Assembly (NCBI RefSeq): GCF_021026315.1
Contig: NZ_JAJNCX010000010.1
Coordinates: 1-64,000, forward strand
Length of the DNA stretch: 64,000 nucleotides
Reading direction: 5' to 3'
Source: Rhizobium sp. C4
Lineage (GTDB): Bacteria > Pseudomonadota > Alphaproteobacteria > Rhizobiales > Rhizobiaceae
The position numbers and the translations under genes were made by a program. Shown piece by piece: positions 49,465-61,201 of this stretch; positions within the stretch are counted from its first letter, which is position 1, and each line of letters begins with the position of its first letter. The notes under the pieces were generated by a model. That model saw nothing but the letters and a program-made list of their open reading frames with translations. It was not told the DNA's origin and ran no database searches.

Positions 49465-50763
49465 TCAGGTGGCTGACTTGCGGGCAAAGCGGCCCTTGAC
49501 CACGCGCGGTTCCTCAACCGTCTGGCCCCGATTTTCGACCGCATTGTCCTTCATAAAGGTCAGGATGCGCGGTGCGATCTCGCGACGGAAGCGGGAGCCA
49601 TTGAAGACGCCATAGTGACCGACATCGGGCTGCATGTAGTGCATGCGCATATTGTCGGGGATCGAGGAGCAGAGAGTCTGCGCTGCCGCCGTCTGGCCGA
49701 CGCCGGAAATGTCGTCATTCTCGCCCTCGACCGTCATGAGCGCGGTCTTGGTGATCGCCTTCAGATCGATCAGGCGGCCGCGATGGGTCATTTCCCCCTT
49801 CGGCAGGGCATGACGGATGAAGACGGTATCCACCGTCTGGAGATAGAATTCGGCAGTGAGATCCATCACGGCGAGATATTCGTCGTAGAACTCGCGGTGC
49901 TTCTCGGCCGGCTCGCCGTCGTTCTTGACCAGATGGAAGAAGAAATCCTTCTGCGCGTTCACGTGACGATCAAGGTTCATCGACATGAAGCCCGACAATT
50001 GCAGGAAGCCCGGATAGACGAGACGCATGGCGCCCGGCTGCGGCCACGGAACCTGCATGATGACATTGTCAGCGAACCATTCGATCGGCTTCTTTTCCGC
50101 CAGCCGGTTGACGGCGGTCGGGTTGCTGCGCGTATCGATCGGCCCGCCCATCAGCGTCATGGAGGCCGGCATGTTCGGATCCTCATCCATCGCCATGACG
50201 GCGGCAGCCGCCAGAACAGGAACGGAGGGCTGGCAGACGGCCATCAGATGCGTATCAGGCCCAAGATGCCGGATCATCTCGATGACGTAGTCGATATAGT
50301 CGTCCAGATCGAACGTCCCGTCCTGGAGCGGCACCATGCGCGCATCCACCCAATCGGTGATGTAAACATCGGCATGCGGCAGCATGGTCTCGACCGTACC
50401 GCGCAGAAGCGTTGCATAGTGGCCGGACATGGGCGCGACCATCAGCAGTTTCGGCCCCCGCTCCGCACCCGGCGGCAGAACGCGCTCGAAATGCAGGAGA
50501 TTGCAGAAGGGTTTCGACCAGACGATCTTCTCGTGAACCGAAACTTCCTCGCCGTTGATGACGGTCAGCGGCAGGCCGAATTCCGGTTTGCCGTAGCGGC
50601 GCGTGGCACGCTCGAAGACTTCGAAGCCGGCAGCCATCGCCCGGCCGTAAGCCGTATGCGAAAGAGGATTGAAGGGATTTCTGTAAGCGACGCGCATGGC
50701 GTCAGCAGCAGCTCTCCATGGGGCCATGACCGCATGGTTGAATTCATACATCTGATAGAACAT
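49465..50763 (-). CDS. phaZ: Intracellular polyhydroxybutyrate depolymerase
   Basis: 432-residue intracellular PHB depolymerase of the rhizobial/Cupriavidus PhaZ1 type, which mobilises stored polyhydroxybutyrate. The nucleophile elbow uses cysteine: C177 in MAVCQPSVP, the hallmark of this class, instead of a lipase-box serine. The N terminus MFYQMYEFNHAVMAPWR and the C-terminal HYGVFNGSRFRREIAPRI are characteristic. The ATG at 50763 follows AAAGG; the frame is open to 50805. A promoter candidate lies about 100 bp upstream. Confidence 0.92.
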   Translation of the reverse strand: MFYQMYEFNHAVMAPWRAAADAMRVAYRNPFNPLSHTAYGRAMAAGFEVFERATRRYGKPEFGLPLTVINGEEVSVHEKIVWSKPFCNLLHFERVLPPGAERGPKLLMVAPMSGHYATLLRGTVETMLPHADVYITDWVDARMVPLQDGTFDLDDYIDYVIEMIRHLGPDTHLMAVCQPSVPVLAAAAVMAMDEDPNMPASMTLMGGPIDTRSNPTAVNRLAEKKPIEWFADNVIMQVPWPQPGAMRLVYPGFLQLSGFMSMNLDRHVNAQKDFFFHLVKNDGEPAEKHREFYDEYLAVMDLTAEFYLQTVDTVFIRHALPKGEMTHRGRLIDLKAITKTALMTVEGENDDISGVGQTAAAQTLCSSIPDNMRMHYMQPDVGHYGVFNGSRFRREIAPRILTFMKDNAVENRGQTVEEPRVVKGRFARKSAT

Positions 50764-51108
50764 CAGCAGAGCCTTTCTGGCCGGATTGCAGATGTCATAA
50801 CGCACTGCACCGGACTATTGTTCGACCCTAGCACTTTTCCCTTTCCGAACAATCAAGATTATAGTCTAGGACTAGGGATGAATTGCCGCCTTTTTTCAAC
50901 GAATTCAGCCAGCCACTTACAAAGCGCCACCAATGCATAGCGGCCGCTTTCCTTGAGAAATGACGAATCGGTGACATTTGTTGCGCTGCAACACTCTTCC
51001 AACTTTGCCGGATTGGCACTAATGTCCGCCTGCCTCGACCGGCCCCTCCCGCCGGACTTGCGAGGCGTTTATCAGACGTCATTCACCCCAAGACAAGGCA
51101 AGCTGAAT
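50764..51108. other. 345-bp spacer between phaZ and the nitroreductase gene
   Basis: Divergent spacer with no supported gene. It holds the phaZ promoter candidate described at 50858-50874. The plus-strand frame that reaches into it (from 50953) lacks family support before 51109. Confidence 0.6.
50858..50874 (-). promoter_or_regulatory. Candidate phaZ -10 element with adjoining dyad
   Basis: A perfect TATAAT on the minus strand (50863-50858) overlaps by two bases an inverted repeat TAGTC-TAG-GACTA (50862-50874). No good -35 at 17 bp. The overlap would let a dimeric regulator cover the -10 element. Confidence 0.4.
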
Positions 51109-51690
51109 ATGTCGCGTCAGTCAGAACTTCCCGTCGATCCGCTCTTTACCGCCCGCTGGTCTCCCCGCTCTTTTGTTCCGCAAGCCATTTCCGACAAGGA
51201 TCTGATGACGATCCTGGAGGCGGCCCGCTTTGCCCCTTCGGCTATGAATGCTCAGCCATGGCGCTTCGTCTACGCGCATCGTGACACCCCGGAATTCGAA
51301 AAGCTGGCCTCGGCGCTGGTCGAGTTCAACGCCATGTGGGCGACGAATGCATCGGCCCTCGTCTTCATCTTCTCGCAGAAGACCGTGACGTCGGACACCG
51401 GCGAGGAAAAGCCCTTCTACAGCCATGCCTTCGACGCGGGCGCTGCCTGGATGTCGCTTGCCCTCCAGGCACATCTGCTCGGCTATCATGCCCATGCCAT
51501 GGGTGGCGTGCTGCATGACAAGGCAATGGAAATCTTCAACGTGCCTTCGTCCTTCCGTCTCGAAGTGGCAGTTGCCATCGGCACGCGCGGCGAGAAGGAA
51601 GCGCTTCCGGAACGCCTGCAGGTGCGCGAGGCTCCGAGCCCGCGCAAGCCGCTGTCCGCCATTGCCGGCAACGGCGTTTTCGTCGCCTGA
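51109..51690 (+). CDS. Nitroreductase family protein
   Basis: 193-residue FMN-dependent oxidoreductase of the nitroreductase superfamily. The FMN-binding start RWSPRSF and APSAMNAQPWRFVYA are clear. The GGVLHDKA region and VAVAIGTRGEKEALP near the C terminus fit the family. The physiological substrate is unknown. The ATG at 51109 follows AAGG with good spacing. Confidence 0.88.
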   Translation: MSRQSELPVDPLFTARWSPRSFVPQAISDKDLMTILEAARFAPSAMNAQPWRFVYAHRDTPEFEKLASALVEFNAMWATNASALVFIFSQKTVTSDTGEEKPFYSHAFDAGAAWMSLALQAHLLGYHAHAMGGVLHDKAMEIFNVPSSFRLEVAVAIGTRGEKEALPERLQVREAPSPRKPLSAIAGNGVFVA

Positions 51691-51717
51691 TCGCCTCGCG
51701 ACCTCGAACAGAAACAG

Positions 51718-51752
51718 AAAGCCCGCCTTCGAGTGATCGAGGCGGGCTTTTC
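51718..51752. terminator. Terminator between nitroreductase and gyrB
   Basis: Stem GCCCGCCTTCGA / TCGAGGCGGGC with one bulged T, flanked by AAA and TTTT, between two convergent genes. Confidence 0.85.
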
Positions 51753-51785
51753 TTTGTCGGAGTCCAAGCCGGATTCCTCTACGGC

Positions 51786-54224
<2,439 letters not shown>

Positions 54225-54432
54225 TTAAACTTTCCCAGATGAACCGGCGACCGATGCGGCAGGCGAGCCTTTGAATAGGCACCTAATCCGCCGGTTTCGG
54301 GGCAGGACGAGCGGTCCGCCGTCATCTGCCCGAATCACCATGAATTTATCATTTCGACTATAGGCACTTTGTTGCCCAAACCAAACGCGTGGGACCGCTT
54401 TTCCCCGGAAAGCGGCAGTTTTCGGGGCTTTT

Positions 54433-54801
54433 TCAGGCCCGCTGCCGGGCCGCTTCGGTCAGCACGGCATCGATTGCGGAAACCGTCTCCGGATCGAGGT
54501 TTCTGATCTCATGCGCCAACCGGTTGGCCAGTGCCGTATAGGCCGCATCGAGGCCCGACGTGTCGATGACAACGCGGGGATGCGACAGTCCGGCGACGCG
54601 CATCAGGTCCTCGAGATCATCCCAGATGATGTTGAAATAGCCGGCCACACGCTGGATGAAATCGAAGCTTGGGGCACTTCTGTTGCCGTGTTCCAGCGCC
54701 GACAGATAGGCCTGCGAGACACCGAGCGCCGTTGCCATTTCCTTCTGCGTCACGCCCTTCTTGCGCCGCAGCTCGCGCATCGCCTCGCCGAAGGGGGTCA
54801 T
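54433..54801 (-). CDS. XRE-family helix-turn-helix regulator
   Basis: 122-residue protein with a Cro/CI-type HTH at about 7-62 (LRRKKGVTQKEMATALGVSQ, then AYLSALEHGNR). The C-terminal half is a helical region without a recognised ligand domain. Targets unknown. It overlaps the Smr gene by 4 bp and ends the minus-strand run timA-mltA-smr-xre, so it may read out an envelope-related state or be a passenger. The 208 bp between it and gyrB hold no gene. Confidence 0.85.
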   Translation of the reverse strand: MTPFGEAMRELRRKKGVTQKEMATALGVSQAYLSALEHGNRSAPSFDFIQRVAGYFNIIWDDLEDLMRVAGLSHPRVVIDTSGLDAAYTALANRLAHEIRNLDPETVSAIDAVLTEAARQRA

Positions 54802-55352
54802 GACTTGTCCCCCGGCTTGCGGGCGAGCCTGACATAGAGAGCACCCTCGCCGCCGTGGCCGCGGCTGGCCGCTTCATAGCCCGATATCAGGAAACGAAAT
54901 TCCGGCTTGGAGAACCAGAGCGGCACGGCACGCTTCAGGGCGCCTTCGCTGCCCATGGACGAACCCTTGCCGGTGATCACCAGGACGTGGCGAAGGCCGC
55001 GCTCATGCGCATGAACGAGAAAGCCCAGCAGCATGGCATGGGCTTCGCTCTGCACCAGCCCGTGAAGGTCGATGCGGGCTTCGAGCTGGAGACGACCCTT
55101 GGCGATCTTTTTCTGCACCGGCCGTTCGATGGGGTGGTGGCGATGTTCGGGCCTGGGACTGGCTGGAACGGAGGTGGTGGCGGTGTCCTTTGGACTGAAG
55201 ACCGGCATGCCGCTGGCGCCTTTGGCCTGCTCGGCTTCTTCCGTTTCGAAATCCTCAAAGAACTCCATGCGTCCCGGCAAGGCGCGAACGGAGCGCGCAA
55301 CCTTTCCCCAAAGGATCCGGTCTTCCGACGACATGGTCTTCTTCGTCGCCAT
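54798..55352 (-). CDS. Smr-domain protein
   Basis: 184-residue protein with a C-terminal Smr (small MutS-related) domain at about 88-178: ARIDLHGLVQSEAHAML and HVLVITGKGSS. Smr domains are nucleases or RNA-binding modules; recent family knowledge ties some to mRNA cleavage on collided ribosomes, but the role of this alphaproteobacterial form is open. The N-terminal 85 residues are low in conservation and acidic. ATG 55352 starts within the mltA stop region (TGAGATG). Confidence 0.85.
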   Translation of the reverse strand: MATKKTMSSEDRILWGKVARSVRALPGRMEFFEDFETEEAEQAKGASGMPVFSPKDTATTSVPASPRPEHRHHPIERPVQKKIAKGRLQLEARIDLHGLVQSEAHAMLLGFLVHAHERGLRHVLVITGKGSSMGSEGALKRAVPLWFSKPEFRFLISGYEAASRGHGGEGALYVRLARKPGDKS

Positions 55353-55353
55353 C

Positions 55354-56463
55354 TCAGCAGCGCTCCGCCGCCGCTTTGGGGACGAGGATGAAGAAGTTGG
55401 CGTCGTTGCGGACCGCACCCGCAAGGTCGCCGGCCTCGGCACCCGAGCCGGTAAAGATATCGCCGCGTGCCGGCCCCAGGATCGCAGAGCCGGTGTCGAG
55501 CGCCAGCATGAGGCGACGGAAAGGTTTGCCCTCGTCCAGTCGCGTCAGGCTTTCGCTCTCGATATAAAAGGGACAGCCGAAGGTGTGGATGCTGCGGTCG
55601 ACGGCGAGCGATCTGCCGGGCGTCATCTGCACCTTGGCAGCGGCCACGGGTCCAAGAGACGGATCACCGATCTCTTCCTCGCGGAAGAAGATATAGGAGC
55701 GGTTGCGCCAATAGGTCTCGTCAGCCCGGTCGGGATTGCGGGCCAGCCAGTCGCGGATCGCGCCCATGGAGATTTCTGCCGGATCGATTTCACCCGTTTC
55801 GACAAGATGGCGGCCAATGCCCGTGAAGGGATGACCGGCCTTGGCGGCATAGGTCACACGCGTGACCGATCCGTCGCGAAAGCTCAGCCGCGCTGCGCCC
55901 TGCACATGTGCAAAGAAGACATCCGCCTTCGATCGCGCCCAGGCGATCTCCAGTCCGCGCCCATCGAGATGGCCCAGATCGATCGCCTTGCGGTCGGCAT
56001 ATTCGGAAATCACGCCGTCCTGCAGACGCCCGAACATGTAGGAGCGATCGAGCGAAGCCGGACGGTTCTGGTCGTCAAGGTCGATCAGATCATCAGGCCG
56101 GCGATAGAAGGGGTAACGCCATGTCGCATCAGGCGTGTCCGACACCTCGACGTCCGGCTCATAGAACGCGGTTACAAAGCCGCTTCCGCCATCATCGCGA
56201 CGAATGAAAAAGGGGACGAAATGAGCTTCGAAGAAGGCGCGGGCGGCTTCGGCGGAAGAGGCTCCGCCCAGCGCCTCTGCGACATCCATGGCCGGCAGGA
56301 GTTCCTCGGCCTTTATGCCGAGGGCGCCAGTGCGATAGGGCTTCTTTTCCAGAATATGCCTGCGGCATCGCCGCAGCGCTGCAATGAGTTCCCGAGGGTC
56401 GTCCCCGCCCCACCCGGCCAGATCGTTGAAGCCGCGTCTTTCGAGCGAGAAACCGGGCGTCAT
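55354..56463 (-). CDS. mltA: MltA-family lytic murein transglycosylase, no visible signal peptide
   Basis: 369-residue MltA-type enzyme, which cleaves the glycan strand to 1,6-anhydroMurNAc products. The MltA domain covers about 75-240 (FVTAFYEPDVEVS, YPFYRRP). The C-terminal 3D domain carries conserved aspartates (LALDTGSAILGPARGD, FTGSG). The N terminus at ATG 56463 (MTPGFSLERRGFNDL) lacks a lipoprotein or Sec signal, and the open frame upstream to 56535 does not add one. The ATG overlaps the timA stop (TAATG). Confidence 0.88.
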   Translation of the reverse strand: MTPGFSLERRGFNDLAGWGGDDPRELIAALRRCRRHILEKKPYRTGALGIKAEELLPAMDVAEALGGASSAEAARAFFEAHFVPFFIRRDDGGSGFVTAFYEPDVEVSDTPDATWRYPFYRRPDDLIDLDDQNRPASLDRSYMFGRLQDGVISEYADRKAIDLGHLDGRGLEIAWARSKADVFFAHVQGAARLSFRDGSVTRVTYAAKAGHPFTGIGRHLVETGEIDPAEISMGAIRDWLARNPDRADETYWRNRSYIFFREEEIGDPSLGPVAAAKVQMTPGRSLAVDRSIHTFGCPFYIESESLTRLDEGKPFRRLMLALDTGSAILGPARGDIFTGSGAEAGDLAGAVRNDANFFILVPKAAAERC

Positions 56464-57161
56464 TACTGCTCCGATTCGGTGCCGACGAGCTTCCAGTTCG
56501 GGTCGCGCGAGCGGGTATCGCGGGCAAAGGTCCAAATATCCTTGACCTCGGCCACTTCTTCCGGATGCCCGTCGATCAGCGCGCCCTGCTTGTCATAGGT
56601 CGCAGAAATCAGCTGGCTGACGATGCGCACGGTGACCAAGGCTTCCGAACCTCTGACGACAGCGCTCAGCATGTCTGCCTTGCTGATGCCGACAAAGGTC
56701 GAGTTCATCCGCTCGCCCTTCACTTCGCGATCCTTGATCGCCGTTTCGAAGCCCTCGTAGACCTCGCGCGACAGAAGGTTCTTCAGCGAATTGCGATCGC
56801 CTTCGGCAAAGGCCATGACGATCATTTCATAAGCGGCGCGGGCGCCCTTCATGAATTCTGCCGGATTGAAGCTGGCGTCGGCATCAATGACCGAACGGAT
56901 GCCCTTGTTCAGATCGCTGCCGGCGGCCGTGAACGCATCAGCCGAACCATAGGGATTGACCGGCTCGCCGGCCTCGCGACCGACCGCAACAGGTGCGGCC
57001 TTTTCAGTTGTCGGCCGAACCTCGGCCGTATCGCGGCGTGCGTAGGGATCGTGCGGCGGCTTCTCGTTGCCCGTTCTTCTCCCCAGCACGTTGCGCAGCT
57101 GAATGAAAATAACCACTGCCGCAACGAGGAAAAAAATCGTGACGATGTCGTTTGAACCCAT
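56463..57161 (-). CDS. timA: Tim44-domain membrane protein (TimA)
   Basis: 232-residue protein: an N-terminal membrane helix at 5-23 (DIVTIFFLVAAVVIFIQL), a disordered proline/arginine-rich linker, and a C-terminal Tim44-like domain (about 88-230). Alphaproteobacterial TimA is considered the ancestor of mitochondrial Tim44 and proposed to tether factors at the inner membrane; its exact role is unresolved. First gene of the run timA-mltA-smr-xre, divergent from fxsA and close to secB. Confidence 0.85.
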   Translation of the reverse strand: MGSNDIVTIFFLVAAVVIFIQLRNVLGRRTGNEKPPHDPYARRDTAEVRPTTEKAAPVAVGREAGEPVNPYGSADAFTAAGSDLNKGIRSVIDADASFNPAEFMKGARAAYEMIVMAFAEGDRNSLKNLLSREVYEGFETAIKDREVKGERMNSTFVGISKADMLSAVVRGSEALVTVRIVSQLISATYDKQGALIDGHPEEVAEVKDIWTFARDTRSRDPNWKLVGTESEQ

Positions 57162-57275
57162 TGGCCTATAAACCAGTTTCTCATTTATCTCTTGAGATCA
57201 TATAGTCTTCAAACCACAGCTATTCAAACGCTAGATGTCGCTTCGACAGTTCCAGCGGCAATAAAGGCGCCTGAC

Positions 57276-57785
57276 ATGCGATTTTCGATCCTTCCCCTGG
57301 CACTGGTCGTGCTGCCGCTTCTGGAAATTGCGGTCTTCATCATCGTCGGCCGCTATATCGGCGTGCTGCCGGTGATCGGGCTTATTTTTCTCTCGTCTGC
57401 CGTCGGCGGCATCCTTTTGCGGATCCAGGGCATTGGCGTGCTGCGCAAGCTGTCGCGCGAGCTCGACGCTGGGCAGCTGCCGGCGCGTGAGATGATCCAT
57501 GGCGCGATGATCGTGCTTGCCGGGCTTTTCCTGCTGACGCCGGGTTTTGTCACCGATGTGCTTGGCCTGCTCCTCTTCATCCCCGCCGTGCGCGATGCTG
57601 CCTGGCTGCTGGTCAAGGACAGGATCGTCGTCTCCGGCGTTTTCCGGACCGCAAGCCGTGGACCTGGTTCACCCTTTGAGGGTGGACGTCCGAACGATCC
57701 GGAAGGCGACGTGATCGATCTGGACGCCGACGACTACCGCCGCGAACAGAACCCCAACTCGCCCTGGAACCGCCGGATCGACTGA
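57276..57785 (+). CDS. fxsA: FxsA family membrane protein
   Basis: 169-residue inner-membrane protein matching FxsA (suppressor of F exclusion of phage T7 in E. coli). Hydrophobic segments lie at about 5-24, 27-48 and 72-105; the middle has the conserved GGILLRIQGIGVLRKL. The C-terminal third is polar (DPEGDVIDLDADDYR). Function outside phage exclusion is unknown. The ATG at 57276 follows AAAGG; the frame is open to 57192. Confidence 0.88.
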   Translation: MRFSILPLALVVLPLLEIAVFIIVGRYIGVLPVIGLIFLSSAVGGILLRIQGIGVLRKLSRELDAGQLPAREMIHGAMIVLAGLFLLTPGFVTDVLGLLLFIPAVRDAAWLLVKDRIVVSGVFRTASRGPGSPFEGGRPNDPEGDVIDLDADDYRREQNPNSPWNRRID

Positions 57786-57817
57786 TGCCGATCCCCGACC
57801 GGCCTCGGGCCACAGGG

Positions 57818-57846
57818 TTGTAAGCCCCCCTTGGAAATGTTAGATC
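57818..57846 (+). promoter_or_regulatory. Candidate secB promoter
   Basis: TTGTAA (57818-57823), 17-bp spacer, TAGATC (57841-57846), about 33 bp before the secB start. Confidence 0.4.
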
Positions 57847-57879
57847 GCGGCAACATCGTTTTTGCCCTGAGGAGCAGAT

Positions 57880-58365
57880 ATGTCTAACGAAGCAAACCAG
57901 AACGGCGCAGGACAGGCTCCTTCGCTCAACATTCTCGCCCAGTACACGAAGGACCTTTCCTTCGAAAATCCGGGCGCGCCGCAGTCGCTGCAGGCCCGTG
58001 ACAAGGCTCCGGACATCAACATCAATGTCAACGTCAATGCCAACCCGCTCGGCGGCGACGACTTCGACGTTCTCCTCACGCTGACGGCTGAAGCCAAGGT
58101 TGGCGACAAGGCGCTCTTCCATGCAGAGCTTGCCTATGGCGGCGTTTTCCGCATCGCCGGCTTCCCGCAGGAACACATGCTGCCGATCCTCTTCATCGAG
58201 TGCCCGCGCCTGCTCTTCCCGTTCGCCCGTCAGATCATTGCTGACGTGACGCGCAACGGTGGCTTCCCGCCGCTCCTCGTCGATCCGATCGACTTCGCGC
58301 AGATGTTCTCGCAGCGCATGGCCGAAGAACAGGCCCGCGCCAAGGTCAGCGCCAACACGAACTGA
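57880..58365 (+). CDS. secB: SecB export chaperone
   Basis: 161-residue cytoplasmic chaperone that keeps precursors unfolded and delivers them to SecA. Typical features: [19 protein letters not shown] at 10-28, [14 protein letters not shown] and [21 protein letters not shown] in two parts. ATG 57880 with GAGGAG upstream. Ends with a strong terminator. Confidence 0.96.
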   Translation: MSNEANQNGAGQAPSLNILAQYTKDLSFENPGAPQSLQARDKAPDININVNVNANPLGGDDFDVLLTLTAEAKVGDKALFHAELAYGGVFRIAGFPQEHMLPILFIECPRLLFPFARQIIADVTRNGGFPPLLVDPIDFAQMFSQRMAEEQARAKVSANTN

Positions 58366-58391
58366 TTTTTCGTTTCACGACGCGAAACAAG

Positions 58392-58423
58392 AAAGCCCGG
58401 GTCCAAGCCCGGGCTTTTTTTTT
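58392..58423. terminator. Terminator between secB and dnaQ
   Basis: Perfect 10-bp stem AAAGCCCGGG/CCCGGGCTTT, 6-nt loop and nine consecutive T on the plus strand. Convergent dnaQ ends 22 bp further on. Confidence 0.93.
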
Positions 58424-58444
58424 GGAACGACATGGCGCGTCCGA

Positions 58445-59137
58445 TTACTGATAGCGCGACCAGAGTGCCTTGCCGCCAATTTTTGCGACCATGGCGTCAT
58501 GCGCCTGGCGCTCCGTTTCCGTAACACGATCAGCCAGAGGCTTCGGCCTGCCTGCCACGATCACACCCGCCGCTTCGTTTTCCTCGACCGTCGTTTGGCC
58601 GGGACCGGCAAGACCCAGTGCCGCCTGACGGCCACCGATCATCTCGATATAGACTTCGGCCAGGAGTTCGGAGTCGAGAAGTGCGCCGTGCTTGGCGCGA
58701 TGGGAGTTGTCGATCCCGTAACGCCTGCAGAGTGCGTCGAGCGAGTTCGGGCCCATCGGATGCTTGCGACGAGCAAGCGACAGCGTGTCGATGACTTCGG
58801 ATGGCGCAATCGGCGGGAGGCCGAGGCGGCCCAGTTCCGCATTGACGAAGCCCATGTCGAAGGTCGCGTTATGGGCAATCCACTTCGCGCCTTCGAAGAA
58901 ATTCAGGATCTCCTCCGCCACATCGGCAAAGGCCGGCTTGTCTTTGAGAAACTCGTCCGTGATGCCATGGACCGCAAGCGCGTCCGGATGAACCTTGCGA
59001 TCAGCCGGGTTGATATAGAGATGCAGCGTGCGGCCGGTCGGGAAATGATTGTCGAGTTCGATGCCGCCGATTTCGATGATGCGGTCCTCGCGCGAATCAA
59101 GGCCGGTGGTTTCCGTATCGAAGATGATTTCCCGCAT
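58445..59137 (-). CDS. dnaQ: DNA polymerase III epsilon (proofreading exonuclease)
   Basis: 230-residue DEDDh exonuclease. ExoI D7 and E9 (FDTETTGLD), ExoII D94 (HNATFDMGF), ExoIII H150 and D155 (KHGALLDSELLA). The C-terminal tail contains QAALGLAGPG and probably binds the alpha subunit. It follows coaE by 15 bp in the run maf-aroE-coaE-dnaQ near the origin. Confidence 0.96.
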   Translation of the reverse strand: MREIIFDTETTGLDSREDRIIEIGGIELDNHFPTGRTLHLYINPADRKVHPDALAVHGITDEFLKDKPAFADVAEEILNFFEGAKWIAHNATFDMGFVNAELGRLGLPPIAPSEVIDTLSLARRKHPMGPNSLDALCRRYGIDNSHRAKHGALLDSELLAEVYIEMIGGRQAALGLAGPGQTTVEENEAAGVIVAGRPKPLADRVTETERQAHDAMVAKIGGKALWSRYQ

Positions 59138-59152
59138 TTCGTTCCTGCCTGA

Positions 59153-59746
59153 TTATGTGAGACGCCGCGCCCTGATGTCGGCGAGAATGTCGCGAACTTG
59201 CGCACGGGCCTTTTCCAGCCCTTCACCAGTCTCGACAATATAGTCGGCCCGGGCCCGCTTTTCGCTATCGGGCAGCTGACGGGACAGGATCATTTCGAAC
59301 TTATCCACCGTCATTCCCGGTCGGGCCAGAACGCGGGCGCGCTGGATCTCAGGCGCGCAGGTCACCACGACGACCGCATCGACACGCCCCTCGCCGCCTG
59401 TTTCAAACAGAAGCGGAATATCGAGCACCGCGATGTCGTGGCCATCTGCAATCGACGTTTCACGAAACTGCAGTTCCTTGGAACGCGCGAGCGGATGAAC
59501 GATGGCTTCGAGGGTCTTGAAGTCGGCGGGATGGGCTGCGAGATGGGCTGCAAGTTTCGTGCGGTCGACCTTGCCATCGGCCGTGGTGCCAGGGAATGCG
59601 GCTTCGATGGGCGCCACAGCCTCCGCCGCATAAAGCGCATGAACGACGGCATCCGCATCGTTGACGGGAATGCCCTCCGCCCGGAACATGTCCGCGGTCG
59701 TCGACTTTCCCATGCCGATCGAACCTGTCAGCCCGAGGACGAACAT
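59153..59746 (-). CDS. coaE: Dephospho-CoA kinase
   Basis: 197-residue kinase for the last step of coenzyme A synthesis. P-loop GSIGMGKS at 8-15, [10 protein letters not shown], and [15 protein letters not shown] with the family's typical FE motif. ATG 59746 overlaps the aroE stop (TGATG) and is preceded by GGGAG. The frame runs open to 59818 inside aroE. Confidence 0.95.
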   Translation of the reverse strand: MFVLGLTGSIGMGKSTTADMFRAEGIPVNDADAVVHALYAAEAVAPIEAAFPGTTADGKVDRTKLAAHLAAHPADFKTLEAIVHPLARSKELQFRETSIADGHDIAVLDIPLLFETGGEGRVDAVVVVTCAPEIQRARVLARPGMTVDKFEMILSRQLPDSEKRARADYIVETGEGLEKARAQVRDILADIRARRLT

Positions 59747-60576
59747 CAGCGCACTCCCATCGCGGCTTCGACAATGTCGCGCAATTCCCTGTCGACCACC
59801 GGGCGGACGCCGAACCATTTTTCGAAGCCGGGAACCGCCTGATGGAGAAGCATGCCGAGACCATCCGCCGTTGCGATGCCTTGTGCTTCCGCCTGTTCAA
59901 GGAAGGCTGTCTTGAGGGGCACGTAGACGATATCGGTGACGAGTGCACCTTGGCGCATTCCGGTGAAATCAATCTGCGGGACCGCGTCATCCTCAAGCCC
60001 CAACGAGGTCGTGTTGACGAAGAGGCCGGCACCCTGAAGCACCTCATCGAGGGTTTGAAGACCATGAGCCTGCACTGTCGCGCCGAAGCGATCCGCAAGC
60101 GCCTTTGCCTTTTCCGTCGTCCGGTTCAGAACATGGACCGTGCGGAAACCGCGCTGGACGAGTGCCACGATGACGGCGCGGCTCGCACCGCCGGCGCCAT
60201 AGACCACCGCCGTTTCGAGCGTCTCCCAGCCGGGGCTTTTCTCATCCAGGTTTGCGGCAAATCCATAGGCGTCGGTGTTCGTCGCCTTCAATCGACCGTC
60301 TTCGCGCCAGAGCGTGTTGGCGGCGCCAATGTAATCGGCTGTTTCATCGACTTCATCGGCGAGCGCGAAGGCCCGCTCCTTGTGGGGTATCGTGATATTG
60401 CCGCCGACAAATTCCGAGGCTGGTGCCTTGAGGCTGGCCATGAAGGCCTCGAAATCTTCAGGCGCCACGTCGACGGCGCGATAGGTGCCTTCGAGACCGT
60501 GGCGCTTCAGCCAGGTCCCATGGATCAACGGTGACTTCGAATGCTTGATCGGGTGGCCGGCGACGAATGCGTGCAT
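59746..60576 (-). CDS. aroE: Shikimate dehydrogenase
   Basis: 276-residue NADPH-dependent enzyme of the shikimate pathway. Shikimate-binding HSKSP at 12-16, catalytic K66 in [11 protein letters not shown], and D102 in NTDAYGF. The nucleotide loop is GAGGASRA at 127-134. ATG 60576 begins the conserved [16 protein letters not shown]; a parS-like site lies just 7 bp upstream of it. Coupled to coaE. Confidence 0.95.
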   Translation of the reverse strand: MHAFVAGHPIKHSKSPLIHGTWLKRHGLEGTYRAVDVAPEDFEAFMASLKAPASEFVGGNITIPHKERAFALADEVDETADYIGAANTLWREDGRLKATNTDAYGFAANLDEKSPGWETLETAVVYGAGGASRAVIVALVQRGFRTVHVLNRTTEKAKALADRFGATVQAHGLQTLDEVLQGAGLFVNTTSLGLEDDAVPQIDFTGMRQGALVTDIVYVPLKTAFLEQAEAQGIATADGLGMLLHQAVPGFEKWFGVRPVVDRELRDIVEAAMGVR

Positions 60577-60582
60577 GGTTAA

Positions 60583-60598
60583 TGTTTCACGTGAATCA
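60583..60598. promoter_or_regulatory. parS site (predicted ParB/Spo0J binding)
   Basis: TGTTTCACGTGAATCA matches the bacterial parS consensus TGTTTCACGTGAAACA at 15 of 16 positions. It lies in the 19-bp gap between maf and aroE, overlapping the maf stop codon, about 0.7 kb from the proposed origin. ParB binds such sites to load condensin and to segregate the origin region. Confidence 0.82.
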
Positions 60599-61201
60599 GC
60601 GAGGGATGATGGCGAGATCTCTGAGAGCCGCAAGCAACGGCAGCATCGGCAGGCCGATGATGGTGAAGAAGTCGCCCTCAACCTTCTCGAACAGTTGTTG
60701 TCCGAGACCTTCATAACTGTAGGCGCCGACCGTCAGCAAGACCTTGGGTCCGGCCCTCTCTATATAGTCGTCGAGAAAGGCATCGCTGAAATTGCGAAAG
60801 GTCATATCGGCGACCGAGACATGGCTCCAGACTTCCCTGTCATCGCGAACGATCGATATGGCGCTCGAAAGCCGATGGGTTCGACCACGCATGGACCGAA
60901 GCTGATCGCGTGCCATCTCCACGGAGGTGCATTTGTGAAACAGGCGGCCGTCCATCGACATGACCTGATCCGACCCGATAACGAACGAAGCTGAATGACG
61001 TCCTGCCACCTCTGATGCCTTGGCCTTGGCCAAGGCCAAGGCGATGCTTTCTGCCGACGCACCCGCAGCAGCGAGAGGCGCTTCAATTTCCCGTTCATCA
61101 ATGGAGGCCGGTTCGGCCGCAAATATCAGCCCTGCAGCGTCCATCAACTGCTTGCGAAAAGGTGAGCCGGAGGCGAGAATCAGCGGGGCTTCTTTAGTCA
61201 T
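60596..61201 (-). CDS. maf: Maf-family nucleotide pyrophosphatase
   Basis: 201-residue Maf-like protein; the family hydrolyses non-canonical or methylated nucleoside triphosphates and can inhibit septation when overproduced. The motif [14 protein letters not shown] at 7-20 differs from the usual SASPRR (here SGSPFR). FVIGSDQVM holds the conserved acid and [12 protein letters not shown] is the C-terminal signature. The ATG at 61201 begins the conserved strand; the frame extends to 61294 into the origin spacer. The precise substrate class (YhdE-like or YceF-like) is unclear. Confidence 0.9.
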   Translation of the reverse strand: MTKEAPLILASGSPFRKQLMDAAGLIFAAEPASIDEREIEAPLAAAGASAESIALALAKAKASEVAGRHSASFVIGSDQVMSMDGRLFHKCTSVEMARDQLRSMRGRTHRLSSAISIVRDDREVWSHVSVADMTFRNFSDAFLDDYIERAGPKVLLTVGAYSYEGLGQQLFEKVEGDFFTIIGLPMLPLLAALRDLAIIPR

